Origin: Streptomyces sp. LHD-70
GTDB lineage: Bacteria > Actinomycetota > Actinomycetes > Streptomycetales > Streptomycetaceae
NCBI RefSeq assembly: GCF_031157275.1
Contig: NZ_JAVIFW010000002.1
Coordinates: 496,001 to 560,000, forward strand
Direction of reading: 5' to 3'
DNA length: 64,000 nt
Shown here: positions 59,201-64,000 of the stretch, piece by piece
Layout of the letters: each line of letters begins with the position of its first letter
How positions within the stretch are numbered: the first letter of the stretch is position 1
Notes under the pieces: generated by a model
Seen by the model: only the letters and a program-made list of their open reading frames with translations
What the model was told of the DNA's origin: nothing
Database searches by the model: none
Position numbers and translations under genes: made by a program

Positions 59201-59393
59201 ATGGCCGTGAACCGGGGGACGGGTGCGGGCGCTGAACGCGCTCACGGCCCGCTGGGCGGACGCCGCGAGGGATGCAGGCAGGGGCACCGTGTTCGCGGCC
59301 GCCGTTGTGTGGCCGCTCCTCGGACTGCTCGGACTGCTCGCGGAGGGCGCGGACGCGGCGGTACGGGGCGAGTTGGCCATGAAGCACAGTTGA
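59201..59393 (+). pseudogene. Serpin family N-terminal remnant (frameshifted and truncated)
   Basis: Reading from ATG 59201 gives MAVNRGT; after one extra G near 59216-59223 the frame continues VRALNALTARWADAARDAGR, GTVFAAAVVWPLLGLL and AEGADAAVRGELA, then stops at 59391-59393. As I recall, Streptomyces serpins of about 400 aa start in just this way (VRAVNALTARW ... GTVFSAAGVWPLLA). Less than 60 residues survive, there is no reactive loop, and no ribosome site is evident. GLLGLL may be a 9-bp duplication. The remnant lies beside a secreted subtilase. Identity is by memory of the family and needs a search. Confidence 0.5.
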
Positions 59394-59410
59394 CAGGCCG
59401 TCATACAGGA

Positions 59411-59456
59411 AAGGGGCCCGGAACGTTGCCGGCGCCGGCAACGTTCCGGGCCCCTT
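59411..59456. terminator. 46-bp perfect palindrome, terminator of the subtilase gene
   Basis: Two 23-nt halves (59411-59433 and 59434-59456) are exact reverse complements with no spacer. It lies 22 bp after the subtilase stop and ends in CCCCTTT on the minus strand. Confidence 0.85.
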
Positions 59457-59478
59457 CAGGCAGCCGGACCCGAGCGCG

Positions 59479-61050
59479 CTAGAACTGCAGCGCCCAGGAG
59501 TCGATCTTCCCGGTGTCATAGCTCGCGTTGTCGCTGACCCGGAGCTTCCAGGTGCCGTCCGCCGTCTCGGACGAGGCGTTCACCGTGTACGTGGTGTTGA
59601 TGTCGTTCGCGCTGCCGCCCGTGCCGTACCCCTTCAGCGTGTACGCGGTGCCGTCCGGGGCGATCAGCTGGACGCGCAGGTCGCCGATGTAGGTGTGGGC
59701 GATGTTCACCGGCACCTGCAGCGCGGCCGGGGCCCTGCCGGAGACGCCGGTGACCGGGAGCGGCGAGTCGACGGTCGCGTTGTCGTTGATCGCGTAGTCC
59801 GTGGCGTTCTCGAAGCGCTTGCCGGGCGGCGTGGTGTCGCCCGGGCCGACGTTCAGGAGACGGTTCGGCGAGCCGCTGCCGGGGCTCGTGACGACGCCCG
59901 TGCTGGCCGCGGCGACCAGCGCGTCCCGCACCTGCGCCGGGGTGGCGCTCGGCGCGCCCGCCAGGTGCAGGGCCGCCGCGCCCGCGACGTGCGGGGCCGC
60001 CATCGACGTACCGGAGATCGTGTTGGTGGCGCTGTCCCCGGTGTTCCAGGTCGATGTGATGGACGAGCCCGGCGCGAAGATGTCCAGGACGCTGCCGTAG
60101 TTGGAGTAGCTCGCCTTGGCGTCCGTGCTGGTGGTGGCGCCTACGGTGATGCCCTCGGTGACGCGTGCCGGGGAGCGGGTGGAGGCGTCGGTGGACTCGT
60201 TGCCCGCCGCGAGCGAGTAGGTCACGCCGGAGGCGATGGAGTTGCGGACGGCCGTGTCGAGGGCCGAGTCCGCGCCGCCGCCGAGGCTCATGTTGGCCAC
60301 GGCCGGCTTCACGGCGTTGTTCGTGACCCAGTCGATGCCCGCGACGACACCCGCGGTCGTGCCCGAGCCCTGGTTGTCGAGGACGCGGACGCCGACGACC
60401 TTCGCCTTCTTCGCCACCCCGTGCGCGGTCCCGGCCACCGTGCCCGCGACGTGCGTGCCGTGGCCGTGGCCGTCCTGCGCGGTGTTGTCGTTGTCGACGG
60501 CGTCATAGCCGTACGAGGCACGGCCGCCGAAGTCGCTGTGGCTGATGCGGACGCCGGTGTCGATGACGTACACGGTCACACCCTCGCCGGCCTTGTCCGG
60601 GTAGGTGTAACTCTGGTTCAGGGGAAGGGACTTCTGGTCGATCCGGTCCAGGCCCCAGGACGGCGGGTTGGGCTGCGTGGCGTCGATGGTGAAGGTCCGG
60701 TTCTGGACCACCGAGGCCACCGCCGGGTCGGCCGCGAACCGCTCCGCCTCGGCCTTCGATGCCTCGACCTCGTAGCCGTTCAGCGCGGCGGTGTACGTGC
60801 GCTCGATCTTCGCGCCGTACCCCTTCGCCAGGCTCTTGCCCTTCGCCGAACTCGACTTCGCCGCGCTCTTCTTGAGGGTCACGATGTAGCTGTCCGCGAT
60901 CGCGCCGGGCGCCCCGGCGTTCTCGATGGTGCCGACTCGGGCGTCGGCCGCTCCCGCCTGGGGTGCGGCGAGGACGCCGAGCGCGAGGGCCGCGACGGCG
61001 AGGCCGGTGGTGCCTGCGAATCTTCGCCGTGCGGTTCTCTTCAGTGCCAT
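59479..61050 (-). CDS. Secreted subtilisin-family (S8) serine protease with P-domain
   Basis: A 523-aa exported protease. ATG 61048-61050 follows AGGAGGA. The signal peptide is at about residues 1-34 (cut after AGA) and the I9 propeptide at about 48-125. The catalytic domain has Asp164 (VIDTG), His197 (HGTH) and Ser349 (GTSMAAP). A P/homoB domain at about 405-523 has the [16 protein letters not shown] strand and ends LQF. The whole is like extracellular proteases of the aqualysin/proteinase K group with an added P-domain. It would be folded outside the cell with help of the propeptide. A serpin remnant lies just downstream. Confidence 0.93.
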   Translation of the reverse strand: MALKRTARRRFAGTTGLAVAALALGVLAAPQAGAADARVGTIENAGAPGAIADSYIVTLKKSAAKSSSAKGKSLAKGYGAKIERTYTAALNGYEVEASKAEAERFAADPAVASVVQNRTFTIDATQPNPPSWGLDRIDQKSLPLNQSYTYPDKAGEGVTVYVIDTGVRISHSDFGGRASYGYDAVDNDNTAQDGHGHGTHVAGTVAGTAHGVAKKAKVVGVRVLDNQGSGTTAGVVAGIDWVTNNAVKPAVANMSLGGGADSALDTAVRNSIASGVTYSLAAGNESTDASTRSPARVTEGITVGATTSTDAKASYSNYGSVLDIFAPGSSITSTWNTGDSATNTISGTSMAAPHVAGAAALHLAGAPSATPAQVRDALVAAASTGVVTSPGSGSPNRLLNVGPGDTTPPGKRFENATDYAINDNATVDSPLPVTGVSGRAPAALQVPVNIAHTYIGDLRVQLIAPDGTAYTLKGYGTGGSANDINTTYTVNASSETADGTWKLRVSDNASYDTGKIDSWALQF

Positions 61051-61396
61051 CTGAGGGATCCTCCTCGTCGATGGTGCGCTGGTGGGGGTGGTGGTGCAGG
61101 TGTGCACGCCGAAGCGCCGATCGGGCAGGAGAGCGTGAAGCACGAGCACGAGCAACGAACTGGGCGAGCGTGCACAAGGAACACGACCAGGCCCGCCGCA
61201 CAGACGTTCTGGGCCGGTCGCCGTCCGAAAGATTGGCTGATCCACAGGATTCCCACAAGAGGCCGGTACGACGTAACCGTGCTGCCACGCCGCCGACATG
61301 ATGACCAGTCAGCACCATTCGTGCACTAATCGCCAACAGTCGCTATCAGTCAGCACATGAGCGGATTCACGGCACTTGAAGATCTAAGGTCGGTTC
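61051..61396. other. Divergent promoter region
   Basis: This 346-bp gap between the subtilase and threonine-synthase-like genes has no coding sequence. CAGTCAGCAC is repeated directly at 61306-61315 and 61347-61356. The -10 of the rightward gene lies at 61385-61390; no clear promoter for the subtilase was found. Confidence 0.45.
61385..61390 (+). promoter_or_regulatory. Likely -10 of leaderless promoter, threonine-synthase-like gene
   Basis: TAAGGT lies 6 nt before ATG 61397. Confidence 0.45.
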
Positions 61397-62518
61397 ATGA
61401 TGTCTCTGCCGGACTTCGTCTGCCCAGCGGACGGCACCCGGGTGCGCGCGGGCTCCCTCGCCTGGTGCTGCCCGGTCTGCCGCGGCCCCCTCGACCTGGA
61501 CTTCCATCCGACGCCCACCGATCTCAAGGCGCTCGCCGGGCGGGTCAACTCGCTGTGGCGGTACTCCGGTTCACTGCCGCTCGCCGCGCCCGAGGTGAGC
61601 CTCGGCGAGGGCCGGACCCCGCTCGTCGACCTGACGGAGACGATCACGGCGAAGCTGGACTTCCTGATGCCGACGCTCTCCTTCAAGGACCGCGGCGCCG
61701 TCCTCCTCGCCGAGCTGGCCCGCCGCCTCGCCCCCGAGCGGGTCGTCGCCGACAGCAGTGGCAACGCGGGCACGGCCGTCGCCGCGTACACCGCCCGCGC
61801 CGGCCTTGACTGCACGGTGTACGTGCCCGTCACCACCTCGCCGAAGAAGCTGGAGCAGATCCGGGCGCACGGCGCGCACGTCGAGACGGTCCCCGGCGAC
61901 CGCGAGGCCACGGCGCTCGCGGCCCGCGCGGCGGCCGACGAACCCGGCACGTTCTACGCGTCCCACGTGCACAATCCGTACTTCCTGCACGGCACGAAGA
62001 CGTACGTCCTCGAACTCTGGGAGGACCTCGGCGGCCGTCTGCCCGATGTCCTGGTCGTGCCCGTCGGCAACGGCACCCTGCTCCTGGGCGCCGCGCTCGC
62101 CCTGCGCGAGCTGCACTCCGCCGGGCAGATCGGGCGCTTCCCGGCGCTGTACGGGGTGCAGGCCGCGGCCGTCGCCCCGGTCGCGGCGGCCTGGGCGGAG
62201 GGGGCCGCCGACCTGCCGCCGGAGCCGTACCCTTCGCGGCCCACGTACGCCGAGGGCATCGCCATCCCCCGGCCGCCGCGCGCCCGGCAGATCCTGGCCG
62301 CGGTACGGCAGTTCGGCGGCGGCTTCCTCACGGTCCCGGACCCGGCGATCGCCTCCGCCCAGCGGGATCTCGCCGAGCGCGGCCTGTTCGTCGAGTCGAC
62401 GGCCGCGGTGTGCTGGGCGGCGGTACGGGGCGGGCGCTTCGGGGAGCGGACGGTGGCGGTGCCGTTGTGTGGGGCGGGGGTGAAGTCGGGGTTGGTGCGG
62501 GAGCCCAGGTGGGCGTGA
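61397..62518 (+). CDS. Threonine-synthase-like PLP-dependent enzyme
   Basis: A 373-aa fold-type II PLP enzyme. Residues about 5-35 form a small zinc-ribbon-like head (Cys9, Cys24, Cys25, Cys28). PLP-binding Lys97 lies in TLSFKDRG and the Asn of the cofactor loop in ADSSGNAGTAVAAY. The glycine-rich phosphate loop is VPVGNGTLLLG. This is close to threonine synthase, but the substrate motifs differ enough that cysteate, diaminopropionate or other replacement chemistry is possible. No thrA or thrB lies near, so the main ThrC is probably elsewhere. It begins at ATG 61397, probably from a leaderless mRNA. Confidence 0.82.
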   Translation: MMSLPDFVCPADGTRVRAGSLAWCCPVCRGPLDLDFHPTPTDLKALAGRVNSLWRYSGSLPLAAPEVSLGEGRTPLVDLTETITAKLDFLMPTLSFKDRGAVLLAELARRLAPERVVADSSGNAGTAVAAYTARAGLDCTVYVPVTTSPKKLEQIRAHGAHVETVPGDREATALAARAAADEPGTFYASHVHNPYFLHGTKTYVLELWEDLGGRLPDVLVVPVGNGTLLLGAALALRELHSAGQIGRFPALYGVQAAAVAPVAAAWAEGAADLPPEPYPSRPTYAEGIAIPRPPRARQILAAVRQFGGGFLTVPDPAIASAQRDLAERGLFVESTAAVCWAAVRGGRFGERTVAVPLCGAGVKSGLVREPRWA

Positions 62519-62535
62519 GGGTGCCGTCGACTCGG

Positions 62536-62593
62536 GCCCCGCCACGGGGGGCTCCGCCCCCGGACCCCGGCTCCTCAATCGCCGGAGGGGCTC
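62536..62593. repeat. Dispersed convergent-end repeat, copy D
   Basis: It contains GGGGGC-tcc-GCCCCC and the CTCCTCAATCGCCGGAGGGG tail. It lies between the threonine-synthase-like and oxidoreductase genes, which converge. Confidence 0.8.
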
Positions 62594-62674
62594 CCTTTGC
62601 CGTCGTTCGGCTGCCGCGCCGCCGTGGCTGGTCGCGCCCCGCGGCGGAGCCGCCGATGTCACAGCCCCGCGCCC

Positions 62675-64000
62675 CTATCGGGGCAGCGCGTCCCGCAGCA
62701 GCTCAGCCAGGTGCCGGGCCCGCCGGGACGACAGCTGATCGATCTGCGTACGGCAACTGAACCCGTCCGCCAACACCACCGCCTCATCCGGCGCCGCCCG
62801 CAACGCAGGCAGCAGCGCCTGCTCTCCGACCTGCACCGACACGTCGTAATGCCCCCGCTCGAAGCCGAAGTTGCCCGCCAGGCCGCAGCAGCCGGAGTCG
62901 AGGCGGCCGCTGTCGACGCCGACGCGGGCGAGGACCCGGTCGTCGGCGGCGCTGCCGAGCGTGGCGTGCTGGTGGCAGTGGGTCTGGGTGAGGGCCGTGG
63001 TGTCCAGGCGGGCGAACGGGGCGTCGGGGGCGCGCCGGTCCAGGAGCTCGGCGAACGTCAGGGTCTGCTCGGCGGCGCGCCGGGCCCGTTCATCCCCGGC
63101 GAGGAGTTCCGTACCGTCGCTGCGGAACAGGGACGTGCAGCTGGGCTCCAGGCCGACCAGGGGGATCCCGCGGCGCAGATACGGGTCGACGGCGTCGAGC
63201 GTGCGGCTCAACCGCCTGCGCGCGGCGTCGAGTTGGCCGGTGGTCAGCCAGGTGAGGCCGCAGCAGAGCCGGTCGGGAGGCAGGAGCACCTCGAAGCCCG
63301 CGCTCTCCAGGACCTCCACCGCTGCCCGTCCGACCTCGGGCGTGAAGAACTCCGTGAACGTGTCCGGCCAGAGCAGGACCTGCTGCCGTTCACCCTCCGA
63401 GGCAGGTGCGGGACGGGACTCGAACCAGCGGCGGAACCGCTGCGTCGCGAACAGCGGCACCGCGCGCTGCGGGGCGATCCCGCCCATCCGCTTGAGCAGG
63501 GCCGCCGCGGCCGGGTTCTGCGTCACCGCGTTGGCGAGGCGCGGCGCCTTCCCGGCCAGCCGGGCCCACAGCGGGAGCCGGCCCAGGGTGTAGTGCGTGA
63601 CGGGGCGCAGCCGGCCGCGGTAGTGCTGGTGCAGGAACTCCGCCTTGTACGTGGCCATGTCGACGCCGACCGGGCAGTCGCTCTTGCAGCCCTTGCAGGA
63701 CAGGCACAGGTCCAGGGACTGCCGTACCTCCTTCGAGCGCCAGCCGGCCGTGACCACGTCGCCCTGCACCATCTCGTAGAGGACGCGGGCGCGGCCGCGG
63801 GTGGAGTCCTTCTCGTCGCGCGTCGCGCGGTAGCTCGGGCACATCACGCCGCCGGACGACGTGCGGCACTTGGCGATGCCGACGCAGCGGCGCAGCGCGC
63901 GGCTCAGGTCGCCGTCGTCCTCGGCGAGGGCGAGGGTCGTGGTGAGCGGCAGTTGCGGCCGGTGCCCCGGCCGGATGCGGAGGCGTTCGTCGGCGGGGCG
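62675..64000 (-). CDS. FAD/Fe-S oxidoreductase (D-lactate dehydrogenase-like), C-terminal part
   Basis: The frame is open to the window edge, so the 5' end is missing; 441 residues are visible. They hold two 4Fe-4S motifs (CVGIAKC with GVMCPSYRATRDEKDSTRGR, and CLSCKGCKSDCPVGVDM) and then two CCG-type domains (CCGLTWLTTGQ, GLEPSCTSLFR, HCHQHATLG, SGCCGLAGNFGFE). This is the C-terminal half of the roughly 950-aa fusion of an FAD_binding_4/oxidase domain with a GlpC/LldE-like part. Such membrane-associated enzymes oxidise D-lactate or similar 2-hydroxyacids and pass electrons to quinone. Internal ATG codons are not real starts. Confidence 0.9.
   Translation of the reverse strand, partial: RPADERLRIRPGHRPQLPLTTTLALAEDDGDLSRALRRCVGIAKCRTSSGGVMCPSYRATRDEKDSTRGRARVLYEMVQGDVVTAGWRSKEVRQSLDLCLSCKGCKSDCPVGVDMATYKAEFLHQHYRGRLRPVTHYTLGRLPLWARLAGKAPRLANAVTQNPAAAALLKRMGGIAPQRAVPLFATQRFRRWFESRPAPASEGERQQVLLWPDTFTEFFTPEVGRAAVEVLESAGFEVLLPPDRLCCGLTWLTTGQLDAARRRLSRTLDAVDPYLRRGIPLVGLEPSCTSLFRSDGTELLAGDERARRAAEQTLTFAELLDRRAPDAPFARLDTTALTQTHCHQHATLGSAADDRVLARVGVDSGRLDSGCCGLAGNFGFERGHYDVSVQVGEQALLPALRAAPDEAVVLADGFSCRTQIDQLSSRRARHLAELLRDALPR

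Noticed and set aside
61170-61210. GGAAC...CGTT ECF promoter between subtilase and threonine-synthase-like genes
   Set aside because: The spacing of 22 nt is too large and no gene start lies at a sensible distance.
1-64000. tRNA, rRNA, CRISPR arrays, insertion sequences, att sites or prophage genes
   Set aside because: None were seen; gaps between genes are short or filled by hairpins and small repeats, and no transposase or integrase motif appears.

Overview
The window looks like chromosomal core DNA from a Streptomyces. GC is very high and coding third positions are almost all G or C. Start codons are mixed (ATG, GTG, TTG). There is a mycothiol gene, a multidomain SpoIIE-type phosphatase, two oligopeptide ABC operons of the BldK type, and intergenic repeats familiar from Streptomyces. 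I see no rRNA, tRNA, CRISPR array, prophage or insertion sequence. The species cannot be fixed from the sequence alone.

Layout. Positions 1-10629 hold a lipoprotein, an MgtE-N/CBS protein with a DUF1003 partner, Mrp, and an unknown protein. These are followed by tatB, an HtrA-like protease, an anti-sigma factor and an ECF sigma factor, with an O-methyltransferase divergent from the sigma gene. Positions 10862-16419 hold a DUF3117 protein, a PaaG-like enoyl-CoA hydratase/isomerase, tag, a DivIVA-like membrane protein, a FolP2-like protein, a LOG-family protein and dapE. Positions 16494-26410 hold a lysozyme-like anchored protein, a small secreted protein, dapC, fdxA, a GNAT enzyme, a SirB1-like protein, a Gly-rich PG_binding_4 protein, a DUF6113-like protein, mshB and a 64-aa membrane protein. 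As far as I recall, much of this gene content and order (mshB, fdxA-dapC, dapE, LOG, folP2, DivIVA-like, tag, DUF3117, O-methyltransferase, sigE-rseA-htrA-tatB, mrp, DUF1003, MgtE-N) follows the Mycobacterium tuberculosis Rv1170-Rv1232c stretch. It is therefore an old actinobacterial neighbourhood.

Positions 26632-45660 are a peptide-handling region. It holds an S9 prolyl-oligopeptidase-type enzyme, two complete five-gene oligopeptide ABC operons in tandem, typA, and a third, orphan solute-binding lipoprotein with a strange Lys/Glu-rich insert. Positions 46104-50013 encode a small coiled-coil protein and a succinate dehydrogenase (membrane, flavoprotein and iron-sulfur subunits). Positions 50078-59110 hold a TPM-domain protein with a PspA homologue, a PAS-GAF-SpoIIE-HATPase phosphatase with an RsbW-like kinase, a Nudix hydrolase, a SPOR-like miniprotein, a GntR/UTRA regulator and a DUF4190/septum-formation protein. 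Positions 59201-64000 contain a frameshifted serpin remnant, a secreted subtilase, a threonine-synthase-like enzyme and the C-terminal half of an FAD/Fe-S oxidoreductase.

Regulation visible in the sequence. Two ECF-type promoters (GAAC, 17 nt, CGTT) sit upstream of the sigma gene and of htrA, so the sigma factor probably controls itself and the protease. Eight genes have a TANNNT -10 hexamer 6-7 nt before the start codon and probably give leaderless mRNA. Most convergent gene pairs are separated by strong hairpins, four of which lie in copies of one dispersed repeat. Most of the window is conserved housekeeping and envelope-stress DNA. The points most worth a second look are the sigma/HtrA promoter pair, the channel-less MgtE module, the orphan binding protein insert, the serpin remnant beside a subtilase, and the repeat at convergent gene ends.
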